Shown one piece after another: positions 1 through 7,619 of a stretch of DNA of 64,000 nt. The notes beneath the pieces were generated by a model. That model did not search any database. It worked only from the letters and a program-made list of their open reading frames with translations, and was not told the DNA's origin. How positions within the stretch are numbered: the first letter of the stretch is position 1; each line of letters starts with the position of its first letter. Made by a program: the position numbers and the translations under genes. This DNA is from Ramlibacter aurantiacus (lineage in GTDB: Bacteria > Pseudomonadota > Gammaproteobacteria > Burkholderiales > Burkholderiaceae_C): the NCBI RefSeq assembly GCF_016722895.1, contig NZ_JAEQNA010000001.1, positions 620,001 through 684,000 of the forward strand, written 5' to 3'.

Positions 1-61
1 GTTGCCGGACCTCCTGCAGGAGGTCGCTGGAGATGCGCGCAGGGGCGTCGGGTGCGGTCAT
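1..61 (-). CDS. Partial 5' end of an unknown gene coupled to the hydroxy-acid oxidase
   Basis: Only the first 20 codons lie inside the window, and the gene runs off the left edge. Its ATG (59-61) overlaps the stop of the upstream oxidase gene in an ATGA junction, which suggests translational coupling and a shared operon. The visible peptide begins MTAPDAPARISSDLLQEVRQ. It is too short to assign to a family and no function is proposed. That it is a real gene is inferred from the overlap and the continuous frame. Confidence 0.5.
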   Translation of the reverse strand, partial: MTAPDAPARISSDLLQEVRQ

Positions 62-1260
62 GGGCGGTCGTCCGAAAAAAGAAGGCTGCGGTCCAGCGCG
101 GCGATGCCGGGCGCACCCGCGAACGCGAGCACCCGGTCGAATTCCTCGCGCAGGATGTCCAGTGCCTGCGCCGCGCCGGGCTCTCCGCCCGCCGCAAGGC
201 CCCAGAGGGGCGCGCGGCCCACCAGCACGCCCTTGGCACCAAGTGCCAGTGCCTTGGCGATGTCGCCGCCACGGTTGAAGCCGCCGTCGACGAACACGTC
301 GAACTCCCTGCCCACCTGGTCGACGATGCGCGGCAGGACCTGCATGGGCGCAACCGAGCTGTCGAGGTTGCGGCCACCGTGGTTCGACACCACCACCGCG
401 TCCACCCCGCATTCACGCGCCTTGCATGCATCGTCGGCGCGCAGGATGCCCTTGACCAGCAGGGGCCCCTTCCAGCGGCGCCGCAGATCCTTCAGGTCGT
501 CCCAGCTCAGCGAGTCGCACTTCGGCGGCGTGTGGAACCGGTCCAGCCGCTGGCGCAGGCTGGCGGGATAGTTCTCCAGGCTCGGAACCCCCGAACGCAG
601 CATGTAGCGCGCGAACACGGTGAGGAACCAGCGCGGGTGCAGCGCCACGTCCAGCGCGTTGCGGCGGCTGATCCGCATGGGAAGCGAGAAGCCGTTGCGC
701 TTGTTGTACTCGCGGTTGGGCGCGGCCGGCGTGTCCAGGGTGACCACCAGCGCCTCGTAGTTGCACTGGCGCGCACGCTCCACGAGCTCCAGCGACAGCT
801 GCCGTTCCGGCCACATGTACAGCTGGAACCACAGGCGCCCGCCCGCCTCCGCGGCCACCCGCTCCATCGAGACGATGGAGGCGGTCGAGAGGATGAAGGG
901 AATGCCGGCGGATCGGGCGGCCCGGGCCAGCGCGATCTCGCCGTCGAACCAGAGCAGGCCCGCGGCGCCGGTGGGCGCGATCGCCATCGGCATGGAGCTT
1001 GGGCGGCCGAAGAAGTCGGTGGCCGTGCTGCGGCTGGAGACGTCCACCAGCACGCGCGGCTGGAATTTCACCTGGTCGATGGCGGCGCGCATCGCGTGCA
1101 GCGCCACCTCGTCCTCGGTGCCGCGGTCCACGTACTCGAACAGCCCGCGCGGCAGCACGCGACGCGCCCGCGCGCGCAGGTCCGCGATGCTGTAGGCGGG
1201 CAGCACAGCCCGACGGCCCGGCCTCACGCCGGGGGACGGCTCGGCCGCGGCAGCCGGCAT
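58..1260 (-). CDS. FMN-dependent alpha-hydroxy-acid oxidizing protein (LldD/glycolate oxidase family)
   Basis: The product is about 400 aa, normal for FMN-dependent 2-hydroxy-acid dehydrogenases/oxidases such as L-lactate dehydrogenase, glycolate oxidase and mandelate dehydrogenase. Recognisable features are the N-terminal YSIADLRARARRVLP stretch, the early barrel segment MPMAIAPTGAAGLLW, and SNHGGRNLD, which holds the active-site His and substrate-binding Arg, near residue 290. A C-terminal DGGFNRGGDIAKALALGAKGV phosphate-binding region for FMN follows. I start it at the ATG at 1260, just before MPAAAAEP; the same frame continues upstream without family similarity. It is transcribed divergently from an IclR-type regulator, its likely controller. 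The substrate (lactate, mandelate or another 2-hydroxy acid) is not decided by the sequence. Confidence 0.9.
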   Translation of the reverse strand: MPAAAAEPSPGVRPGRRAVLPAYSIADLRARARRVLPRGLFEYVDRGTEDEVALHAMRAAIDQVKFQPRVLVDVSSRSTATDFFGRPSSMPMAIAPTGAAGLLWFDGEIALARAARSAGIPFILSTASIVSMERVAAEAGGRLWFQLYMWPERQLSLELVERARQCNYEALVVTLDTPAAPNREYNKRNGFSLPMRISRRNALDVALHPRWFLTVFARYMLRSGVPSLENYPASLRQRLDRFHTPPKCDSLSWDDLKDLRRRWKGPLLVKGILRADDACKARECGVDAVVVSNHGGRNLDSSVAPMQVLPRIVDQVGREFDVFVDGGFNRGGDIAKALALGAKGVLVGRAPLWGLAAGGEPGAAQALDILREEFDRVLAFAGAPGIAALDRSLLFSDDRP

Positions 1261-1371
1261 CGGGACCGTAGGCTCTTGCAATGGTTGTCTCCTCGGGGCA
1301 CGCGCGAATCGACCACCCCCTGGGCACTCTAGGCGGCGCTCGGGAAGGACGGGCTCATCGGGCACGCCAGG

Positions 1372-1388
1372 GTTCCGAAATGTGGAAC
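1372..1388. promoter_or_regulatory. Inverted repeat GTTCC-N7-GGAAC, candidate IclR operator
   Basis: The sequence GTTCCGAAATGTGGAAC has perfect 5-base arms. It lies in the gap between the divergent hydroxy-acid oxidase and IclR genes, about 30 bases before the chosen IclR start. A CACAAT hexamer at 1405-1410 could be a -10 element for the regulator. Palindromes of this size between an IclR gene and its divergent target are typical of autoregulation, but binding is only inferred. Confidence 0.4.
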
Positions 1389-1418
1389 GGCGCCGCGGCG
1401 GCGGCACAATCCGTCGCG

Positions 1419-2252
1419 ATGGGCACCAGGCAGCGCGAGAACACGGGTGGGACGCAGAGCATCGAGCGGGCGCTGGCCCTGCTGCGGGCACTGGCCACGC
1501 GCGGGCGCTTCGGCTGGACGCTGAGCGAGCTGGCTGCTGCCGCGGGTTTGAAGAAGACCACCGCGCACCGGATCCTCGGCCGGCTGGAGCAGGAACGGCT
1601 GATCCACCGCCGCGATGGCGGGGACCGCTATGTCCTCGGTCCCGGGCTGGGCGAGCTGTCCTTGTGTGTGCCGGGCTTCCACGAGTTCGTGTCGCGCGCT
1701 CGCGCGCACGGCGCATCGCTGGGCCGCAAGCTCTCGCTGGTCACCATCGTCTCGCTGCGCAGCGGCGACCATTTCGTGCTCGCGGCCAGGACGGCGTCGG
1801 CGCACATGGCCACCCACATCCACGAGGAGGGTTCCTATCGTCCGCTCATCAGCACGGCAGGCGGCATCGCCATCCTGATCACGCTGCCGGCGGCCCTGCA
1901 AGACCGCATCATCGGCGCCAACGTCCGCGAGCTCGCCTTGCGCGGCAGGACCCAGTTGGCCCATTGCCATTCGATGTTGAAGCGGTCGCGCACCCTGGGC
2001 GTGGGAGCGAACTTCGGCGACATGGCGGCGGGAACCAACGCCGTCGCGGTGCCTTTCGGCGACACGCCCGAGGGTGCCATCGGTTCCCTCACCGTCGCCG
2101 GGCCCGAGAGCCAGCTCGACCAGGCGCGCTGCCTCGCCCTCGTGCCCTTGCTGCGTGAACAGGCCCAGCCGCTCACGCAGCTCGCGCGGCAGGTGTACGG
2201 CGGCTCAAGTCACATTGCCGCGTCTCTGACAGCAGCTTCACCGCTGCGTTGA
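1419..2252 (+). CDS. IclR family transcriptional regulator
   Basis: The protein is about 277 aa. Residues 15-75 form the N-terminal winged helix-turn-helix (QSIERALALLRALA, then LSELAAAAGLKKTTAHRILG and LEQERLIHRR). The rest is the IclR effector-binding domain, with the usual ISTAGGIAIL segment and a closing TVAGPESQLD-like stretch. The start is uncertain. An ATG at 1380 has an AGGG before it but lies inside the palindrome at 1372-1388, so I prefer the ATG at 1419. The gene is divergent from the hydroxy-acid oxidase gene and probably controls it in response to that enzyme's substrate (inference). Confidence 0.88.
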   Translation: MGTRQRENTGGTQSIERALALLRALATRGRFGWTLSELAAAAGLKKTTAHRILGRLEQERLIHRRDGGDRYVLGPGLGELSLCVPGFHEFVSRARAHGASLGRKLSLVTIVSLRSGDHFVLAARTASAHMATHIHEEGSYRPLISTAGGIAILITLPAALQDRIIGANVRELALRGRTQLAHCHSMLKRSRTLGVGANFGDMAAGTNAVAVPFGDTPEGAIGSLTVAGPESQLDQARCLALVPLLREQAQPLTQLARQVYGGSSHIAASLTAASPLR

Positions 2253-2296
2253 AGGGGGCTGGAGGAAAGGGAGCTTTGAACACCCGGCGGGAATCG

Positions 2297-2578
2297 CTAG
2301 CGGAAGATTCCGACCGCCAGCTCGGCCCACACCACGGCCAGCGCAAGGACGATCGCCGCCGATGCCCATACCCGGTGTCTTCGGCGTTCGAACCGCCTGT
2401 TGACCCGCACGATGCCGCAACCGGCGCTGAACAAGAGTGCGCCTGCGGCCAGGAAGTCGCCCACGCTCCACGACACCTCACGGGTGAACTGCATCGCCAC
2501 CAGGGGGATGAGCAGCAGCAATCCCGTCGTGCCCGCGACGCGAACGAGCGACATGCTCAGCGAGTGTTTGTGCATCAC
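2297..2578 (-). CDS. Small integral membrane protein, unknown function
   Basis: This 93-residue protein has three hydrophobic spans: about residues 11-30 (VRVAGTTGLLLLIPLVAM), 40-57 (GDFLAAGALLFSAGCGIV) and 70-92. A basic RRFERRRHR loop separates the last two. The pattern AMQFTREVSWSVGDF resembles a widespread family of small uncharacterised membrane proteins in which an inner-membrane helix is followed by a conserved W-D-F stretch. It converges on the IclR gene and is divergent from the VOC gene. No function is proposed. Confidence 0.7.
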   Translation of the reverse strand: MMHKHSLSMSLVRVAGTTGLLLLIPLVAMQFTREVSWSVGDFLAAGALLFSAGCGIVRVNRRFERRRHRVWASAAIVLALAVVWAELAVGIFR

Positions 2579-2628
2579 GGCTTGGCGTCGGCTTGTACAG
2601 CCAGTTGAGATCTGCGATCGTACGTTCG

Positions 2629-3048
2629 ATGGACGTCCGCATCTGCATCGACGTTGATGACCTGGAGCGCGGCATCACGTTCTACACCCAGGGGCTTGGC
2701 CTGCGGGTCGGACGGCGGTTCGATTCCGAGTGGGTCGAACTGATCGGCGGCTCCAGTCCCATCGATCTGCTGGTGAACGCTGGCGGCACGGCACCTCTCG
2801 GGCCGCCACACACGCAACGCCGGACTTACGCGCGCCACTGGACACCGGTGCACCTCGACTTCGTGGTGCAAGGCATCGATGAGTTCGCCAAACGGCTGGT
2901 GGCGCTTGGCGCCACGCTGGAGCGGCCGATGGCCCACTACAGCTGGGGCCTGATGGCGAGCATGGCCGATCCGTTCGGCCACGGCCTCGACCTGCTCGAG
3001 TTAAGCGGCCGCGGCTATGACGAACTCATGCACGCGAAAGCGGCATGA
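2629..3048 (+). CDS. VOC (glyoxalase/bleomycin-resistance) family protein
   Basis: The protein is about 139 aa with the two beta-alpha-beta-beta-beta modules of the vicinal-oxygen-chelate fold. It opens with VRICIDVDDLERGITFYTQG, the standard start of these proteins, and ends with MADPFGHGLDLLE, matching the usual 'DPFGN.vel.e' strand. I chose the ATG at 2629; an in-frame TTG at 2593 would add 12 residues that do not belong to the fold. The family includes glyoxalases, dioxygenases and antibiotic-binding proteins. The substrate cannot be told. Confidence 0.82.
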   Translation: MDVRICIDVDDLERGITFYTQGLGLRVGRRFDSEWVELIGGSSPIDLLVNAGGTAPLGPPHTQRRTYARHWTPVHLDFVVQGIDEFAKRLVALGATLERPMAHYSWGLMASMADPFGHGLDLLELSGRGYDELMHAKAA

Positions 3049-3174
3049 CCGCGGCTGATTGGCCGAGCGTGCCGACTGCACATGCCATCGCCCCTCCAGA
3101 TGGTGCCGCATCGCGTCGGCTCGGCAATGGGTCCGGCATCGCACGTCGGCACTGGCTTCGGCTGCGGTCTCGGC

Positions 3175-3690
3175 TCACGCCCCGCTCGCCCCCTCGTCCG
3201 GCGGAGCCTGCAATCCTTTCTCCTCGTGCCACTGGGCCAGGGAGAGGCTGGGATATTCATCGAACCGCGGGTCGCCCGCCTGGCCTTCCACGCTCACCCA
3301 CGCCGGCTTCGAGCCCAGCATGATGTGCACATTGCCGGGCGCCGCTGGGAGCGGCGTGTCGATCGCACTCGCATGCGGATGCACCAGGTCCGGCCATCTC
3401 GGGTCCCATACCCACAGGGCGCTGCCGCACCTGGAACAGAAGTAGCGCCGCGCATCGCTCACCCGCACCTCGCCACCGCCTTCGACCGGCAGCCGCGCCT
3501 GGTAGATGCCCAGGTAGCGCTTGCCGGTCACCTTCATGCTGTGGGTGGCCGCACCGAGATTGATCGCGTATCCGCCCGCCCCTGCCGTCTTGCGGCAGAT
3601 CGAGCAGTAGCACCTCATGAACGGGACGGGCTCCGCCGATTCGACGCTGAACTTCACCTTGCCGCAGTGGCATGAGCCTTCCAGGTGCAT
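3175..3690 (-). CDS. GFA/CENP-V domain zinc-binding protein
   Basis: The protein is 171 aa. Zinc ligands follow the glutathione-dependent formaldehyde-activating (GFA) pattern: SCHCGKVKF at residues 6-14, RCYCSICRK near 26-34 and YFCSRCGSALW near 84-94. An AGGA sits seven bases before the ATG at 3690. Proteins of this family are often annotated as S-hydroxymethyl-glutathione synthases, but most members have no proven activity, so 'GFA family' is the safe call. It stands alone, next to the end of crtW. Confidence 0.85.
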   Translation of the reverse strand: MHLEGSCHCGKVKFSVESAEPVPFMRCYCSICRKTAGAGGYAINLGAATHSMKVTGKRYLGIYQARLPVEGGGEVRVSDARRYFCSRCGSALWVWDPRWPDLVHPHASAIDTPLPAAPGNVHIMLGSKPAWVSVEGQAGDPRFDEYPSLSLAQWHEEKGLQAPPDEGASGA

Positions 3691-3820
3691 GGGACTTCCT
3701 CCGAATCGTGGACACGCGAGGATGCCAGACGCACGCTCCACCGGTTGCAGTTGAGGCACTTGACGCACCTGAAGGAGCGCATCCTGCCGCCGCTGTCGGT
3801 CAAGGCTTTGCGCGCCCTGT

Positions 3821-4594
3821 TCAGCCCGCGCCCCCGCCGTGGACATGGCGGACCGCCGGCAGCCGCCACCACGGCACGTGCGGACAGGCATGGTGCTCGC
3901 GATGCAATCCGAAGTGGAAGCACGCCAGCAGTGAGGCCAGCCACGGCAGGTCGAGCGAACGCGCACGGCCGTGGTCCACGAATTCCTTGGCGGGATCGTG
4001 GCCGTGGCGATGCCGGTGCGGCAGCCAGGTCCCGACGATGAACAGCTGCAGCGCCGACAGCACCGCCGGCAGACCCCACATCAGCGCCAGGTTCAAGGGA
4101 GCCGCGCCGAGCAGCAGGTAGACCCCGAGCACGGCCGTCACGCGGGCGAACTCCCGCCAGCCGAAGTAGCCACCGAAAAAGCGCAGCAGCCAGGGCGCGA
4201 ACGCATGCGGCCTTTCGGCATGGAAGTCCGGGTCGGCCGCCGTGCCCGGAAATTGGTGGTGGCGGCGGTGGCCATCACGCAGCCGCTCGTACGAGAAGCC
4301 CGCGTACAGCGCCACGCACACGCGGCCGATGGCCGTGGCGAGCCGCGGCCAGCCCGGCGCCAGCGAACGGTGCATCGCGTCGTGGGCCACGATGAACAGG
4401 CCCACGCTCAGCCAGGTCTGCAGGGCGACGGCCCCCGGCAGCACCCACAACCAAGATCCCTGCAGCGGCAACCAGAAGACACCGGCCACGTGCAGGAACA
4501 GCCAGGCGGCGACCACCGCCACGGCCAGCACCAGCCCGACGACATCCTGCGAGCGGGGCGGCGCAGCGCGTGCGCCCGGCGATGGCGAGCTCAT
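3821..4594 (-). CDS. crtW: Beta-carotene 4-ketolase CrtW
   Basis: This 257-aa membrane di-iron oxygenase adds keto groups at C4/C4' of beta-ionone rings. The histidine boxes are visible: HDAMH (71-75), HRRHHQFPGTAADPDFH (about 109-125), the LPHRHRH stretch (191-197) and FHFGLHREHHACPHVPWWRLP (227-245). The last is diagnostic of CrtW rather than of general fatty acid desaturases. Hydrophobic spans lie at about 18-40, 46-70, 90-103 and 155-190. The ATG overlaps the crtZ stop (ATGA at 4591-4594), so it is the third gene of the leftward operon crtE-crtZ-crtW. Together with CrtZ it should turn beta-carotene into canthaxanthin, adonixanthin or astaxanthin. Confidence 0.93.
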   Translation of the reverse strand: MSSPSPGARAAPPRSQDVVGLVLAVAVVAAWLFLHVAGVFWLPLQGSWLWVLPGAVALQTWLSVGLFIVAHDAMHRSLAPGWPRLATAIGRVCVALYAGFSYERLRDGHRRHHQFPGTAADPDFHAERPHAFAPWLLRFFGGYFGWREFARVTAVLGVYLLLGAAPLNLALMWGLPAVLSALQLFIVGTWLPHRHRHGHDPAKEFVDHGRARSLDLPWLASLLACFHFGLHREHHACPHVPWWRLPAVRHVHGGGAG

Positions 4595-5067
4595 GGCGAG
4601 CGGCGACGTTCCCGCAGCCGGGCGACCAGCAGCCGGGGGTCGGCCACGATGAGGAAGCCGAACGACAAGGCGCCGTCACGGGTGCGCACCGCGTGGTGAA
4701 GCCGATGCGCCTGCACCAGTCGGCGCAGGTAGCCCGCACGTGGCGACCAGCGCCACGGCCAACGCTGGTGCACCAGGCCGTCGTGCACCAGCCAGTACGC
4801 CATGCCGTAGGCGGTAACCCCCACCGCCGCGGCCTGCAGCAGGGGCGACTGCAACGCCCCGGCGGCCAGGAACAGGCCCACGGCCAGCATGGCGCCGATC
4901 ACGGAAAACCCGTCGTTGGCCTCCAGCAGGCCGCGCCGTGGCTCATGGTGGCTGCGATGCCAGCGCCAACCCCAGCCATGCATGACATGGCGATGCGCGA
5001 CCCAGGCCAGGCCTTCCATCGCGAAGAAGGCGAGCATCGCCACCAGCAACCACAACAGAACGTGCAT
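4591..5067 (-). CDS. crtZ: Beta-carotene 3-hydroxylase CrtZ
   Basis: This is a 158-aa membrane di-iron hydroxylase. Its histidine boxes match bacterial CrtZ: HRHVMHGWGW (25-34), HRSHHEPR (37-44), HDGLVHQRWP (95-104) and HRLHHAV (121-127). The N-terminus is a hydrophobic helix, as usual. It hydroxylates C3/C3' of beta-ionone rings, giving zeaxanthin from beta-carotene and acting with CrtW towards astaxanthin. It lies 27 bases after the crtE stop and overlaps crtW by four bases, so it should be co-transcribed and the CrtW start translationally coupled. Confidence 0.93.
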   Translation of the reverse strand: MHVLLWLLVAMLAFFAMEGLAWVAHRHVMHGWGWRWHRSHHEPRRGLLEANDGFSVIGAMLAVGLFLAAGALQSPLLQAAAVGVTAYGMAYWLVHDGLVHQRWPWRWSPRAGYLRRLVQAHRLHHAVRTRDGALSFGFLIVADPRLLVARLRERRRSP

Positions 5068-5094
5068 GCGACCAGTTTAAGGAACGAACGATTC

Positions 5095-6033
5095 CTAGGA
5101 CGCCTCGGCAGAGGCCGTCGGAGTGACGCGTGCGACTTCGTGCAGCGGCTGGGGCGACAGCGCCACGTCGGCGAACGCGCGTTCGAGCAGGGAATCGATG
5201 GGGCCGCACGGGCCACCGAAGGCCGCGGCCAGGGCCTGGCGGCACTTGTGCAACTCGGCGTGCAGCAGGCTGCGGGCGGCTGCCGCGCCGAGCAGCTGGG
5301 TCAGCGTGTAGCGGCCCGCGTCTTCCCCGTCCGGCTTCATGTCTTCCAGGTCGTCACGCAGCTGGAAGGCCTGGCCCAGCGCGAAGGCCGCGCGCCGCAG
5401 GTCCGCAGCCACGGCGGTGGAACCCGCGGCGATGGCGCCCAGCTCCATCGCGGCCGCGAACAGCACGCCCGTCTTCTGCGCATTGGCCTCGGCAGCGGCG
5501 GCCACGGTGCGCGCCGCGCCGTCCTCGTGCAGGTCGCGCCACTGCCCGCGCACCAGCCCGGCCGGACCGATGGCGACAGACAGCACCTGCACCGCCTGGG
5601 CGAGCGCGGCCGGCGGCAGGCCGGGGGCCGCGGCGACGACGCGCATCGACTCGGTCACCAAGGCCACCGCCGCCAGCATGGCCACGTCCTGGCCGAAGCG
5701 CAGGTGCACCGTCGGCTCACCGCGCCGCTGCATCGCGTTGTCCATGGCCGGCATGTCGTCGAGCACCAGCGAGGCGCAGTGCACCAGCTCGACCGCGCAG
5801 GCCAGGTCGAGCAGGCCAGGCGAGCGGCATCCGAGCGACTCGCCGACCCGTACGGTGAGCAGCGGCCGCAGGCGCTTGCCCGGTCCGAGCACCGCAGCGT
5901 GCATGGCATTCACGACCGCGTCGTGCGCCCCCGTGGAACGCGGCAGCAGCGCGGCCAGTCGGGCTTCAATGCGCATCCGCATGGAAGCCACGCTGGTGTC
6001 CGTACCGCTCGTCTCGCGCAACGCCATGCTCAT
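5095..6033 (-). CDS. crtE: Geranylgeranyl diphosphate synthase CrtE (polyprenyl synthetase)
   Basis: CrtE makes C20 geranylgeranyl diphosphate for the carotenoid pathway. The first aspartate-rich motif is LDDMPAMDN (91-99) and the second is LRDDLEDM (225-232). GKRLRPLL (52-59) is the substrate-binding lysine/arginine segment. Length is 312 aa from the ATG at 6033, which I chose because an AAGGAG sits six bases before it. An ATG 18 bases upstream would place that AAGGAG inside the coding region. It is the first gene of the leftward crtE-crtZ-crtW operon. The carotenoid-cluster context and motif spacing favour a GGPP rather than an FPP synthase. Confidence 0.92.
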   Translation of the reverse strand: MSMALRETSGTDTSVASMRMRIEARLAALLPRSTGAHDAVVNAMHAAVLGPGKRLRPLLTVRVGESLGCRSPGLLDLACAVELVHCASLVLDDMPAMDNAMQRRGEPTVHLRFGQDVAMLAAVALVTESMRVVAAAPGLPPAALAQAVQVLSVAIGPAGLVRGQWRDLHEDGAARTVAAAAEANAQKTGVLFAAAMELGAIAAGSTAVAADLRRAAFALGQAFQLRDDLEDMKPDGEDAGRYTLTQLLGAAAARSLLHAELHKCRQALAAAFGGPCGPIDSLLERAFADVALSPQPLHEVARVTPTASAEAS

Positions 6034-6114
6034 TGCGATCTCCTTGTTCATCCGCCAGAAAGCTCCTGCCCAGCCGGGGCAGGAACGGGTGCATGAGGCA
6101 CCTTGGCGGCTATT

Positions 6115-6127
6115 TTGTCATAGACAA
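6115..6127. promoter_or_regulatory. Palindrome TTGTC-ATA-GACAA, candidate operator on the crtE side
   Basis: A 13-base inverted repeat with perfect 5-base arms and a 3-base centre lies about 80 bases before the crtE start. A nearly identical copy is found at 6268-6280 on the crtX side. The pairing suggests one regulator controls both divergent operons. No regulator gene lies in the cluster, so the protein is unknown. Confidence 0.5.
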
Positions 6128-6138
6128 TCGATGGCGTG

Positions 6139-6189
6139 GGCCGAAACCGCCACAACCGGCGATCCGTAACGTCCTCAACCGTTTCGGCC
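6139..6189. repeat. Spaced inverted repeat GGCCGAAAC ... GTTTCGGCC
   Basis: Perfect 9-base arms (6139-6147 and 6181-6189) are separated by 33 bases and lie between the two crt operator-like palindromes. The arms could be half-sites for a looping or dimeric regulator, or form a stem-loop in a transcript. The sequence does not decide which. Confidence 0.4.
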
Positions 6190-6267
6190 AAGCTCAAGCG
6201 TTCGCCGACTCACCTGTCGACACGATTCGCGTTGGGCAATGCAAATCGACGGTTGCCTTTGTTATAT

Positions 6268-6280
6268 TTGTCATGGACAG
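6268..6280. promoter_or_regulatory. Palindrome TTGTC-ATG-GACAG, candidate operator on the crtX side
   Basis: This differs from the copy at 6115-6127 at two positions only. The arms are TTGTC and GACAG around ATG. It lies about 35-47 bases before the GTG start of crtX and just after an AT-rich TTATAT stretch (6262-6267) that could be a -10 element. Binding here would overlap a promoter or transcription start. The ATG inside it is not used as start in my reading because it has no ribosome-binding site. Confidence 0.5.
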
Positions 6281-6314
6281 ATCGCCTCTTCAACGTCGCC
6301 CGACAGGAACTTTG

Positions 6315-7619
6315 GTGACCCATTTCGCCGTTTTTGCGCCTGCCTTCACCAGCCACGTCCGCGCCATCGAGGCGCTGGGCGGCGAGCTGATGGACCGCGG
6401 CCACCAGGTCACCTGGGTCCACATGTCCGAGGTACGGGACCTGCTGCGCGACCGGCGCACCGGCTTCGCGGCGGTGGGCATCCGCAGCCACCCGGCCGGC
6501 ACGGTCGGGCGCATCGTGGAGCGCGCGGCCCGGCCTGGGGGGCCGCTCGGCATCCGGCGGGTGATTCGTGACGTCGCCGATTGCACCGACCTGCTGTGCA
6601 GGGAGGCGCCGTCCCTCCTGCGCGAACTCGGGATCGACGCCGTGCTGGCCGACCAGATGGAAGCCGCCGGCGGCGTGCTGGCGCGGGCGCTCCAGCTTCC
6701 CTTCGCCTCGATCGCCTGCGCCCTGCCCATCAACCGCGAGCCGCGCGTGCCCCTGCCGGTGATGCCCTGGGCCTGGGCCGCGGACGAGAAAGGGCTGCAC
6801 CTCAACCGGCACAGCGCCGGGGTCTACGACTGGATGATGCGGCCGCATGCGCGCGTGATCGAGCAGCATGCGCGACGCCTGGGCGCCGGTGCGCTGCGCA
6901 CGCTGGAAGACTGCGTGTCGCCCACCGTGCAACTCAGCCAGACCGTCGCGGCCTTCGACTTTCCGCGCAACGACGCCCCGCCCACGCTGCACCACGTCGG
7001 GCCCCTGCGCCCGGCGCACGAACCCGCTGCGGCCTGGCCGCCCGAGTTCCAGCCGAGCGGCAGGCGCCCCTTCGTGTTCGCCTCCCTGGGCACCTTGCAG
7101 GGCGGGCGTTTGCGGCTGCTGCAGCGCATCGCACAGGCCTGCCGACACGAGGGGCTCGACGTGCTCGTCGCCCACTGCGACCGGCTCGACGCGGCGCAGG
7201 CGCAAACCCTGCGGCGCGCTGGCGCCACCTGGGTCACCGGTTTCGCTCCGCAGCAGGAAGCGATCGCCCGGGCGGACCTGGTCATCACGCATGCGGGGCT
7301 CAACACCGTCATGGATTCGCTGCGCGGCGGCAAGCCGATGCTGCTGCTGCCGATCGCGTTCGACCAACCGGGGGTGGCCGCCCGCGTGGTCCACGCCGGG
7401 GCCGGCCTGCGGGTGATGCCGGCGCTTGCCAGCGTCGGCGCGCTGCGGACGGCGTTGCGGCGCCTGCTGTCGGAGCCGGCTTTCGCCCGCCAGGCACAAG
7501 CCCTGGGCGCCCACGTGCGGGCCGCTGGCGGGACCCGGCGGGCGGCGGACCTGGTCGAGGCCGCCATGCGCACCGGCGGCCCCGTGCCGGCCGAAGAAGC
7601 CGCCGAGTGCCTGCCGTGA
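6315..7619 (+). CDS. crtX: Zeaxanthin/astaxanthin glycosyltransferase CrtX
   Basis: This 434-aa UGT-type glycosyltransferase should attach sugar to the C3 hydroxyls of xanthophylls such as zeaxanthin or astaxanthin. The N-terminus THFAVFAPAFTSHVRAIEAL is typical of CrtX. The C-terminal nucleotide-sugar signature runs from about residue 320: ITHAGLNTVMDSLRGGKP, then LPIAFDQPGVAARV. I chose the GTG at 6315, which has AGGA seven bases upstream, over an ATG at 6273 with no ribosome-binding site. It is the first gene of crtX-crtY-crtI-crtB, and its stop overlaps the crtY GTG (GTGA). Assignment to carotenoids rests on family and position. Confidence 0.9.
   Translation: MTHFAVFAPAFTSHVRAIEALGGELMDRGHQVTWVHMSEVRDLLRDRRTGFAAVGIRSHPAGTVGRIVERAARPGGPLGIRRVIRDVADCTDLLCREAPSLLRELGIDAVLADQMEAAGGVLARALQLPFASIACALPINREPRVPLPVMPWAWAADEKGLHLNRHSAGVYDWMMRPHARVIEQHARRLGAGALRTLEDCVSPTVQLSQTVAAFDFPRNDAPPTLHHVGPLRPAHEPAAAWPPEFQPSGRRPFVFASLGTLQGGRLRLLQRIAQACRHEGLDVLVAHCDRLDAAQAQTLRRAGATWVTGFAPQQEAIARADLVITHAGLNTVMDSLRGGKPMLLLPIAFDQPGVAARVVHAGAGLRVMPALASVGALRTALRRLLSEPAFARQAQALGAHVRAAGGTRRAADLVEAAMRTGGPVPAEEAAECLP

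Noticed and set aside
3691..3820. Short minus-strand peptide with a CVKCLNC Cys cluster between crtW and the GFA gene
   Set aside because: It has no ribosome-binding site, no length support and no family similarity. The Cys spacing alone is not enough to call a zinc protein.
6273..6314. ATG at 6273 as crtX start
   Set aside because: It lies inside the operator-like palindrome and has no ribosome-binding site. GTG 6315 has AGGA at good spacing and matches the CrtX N-terminus.
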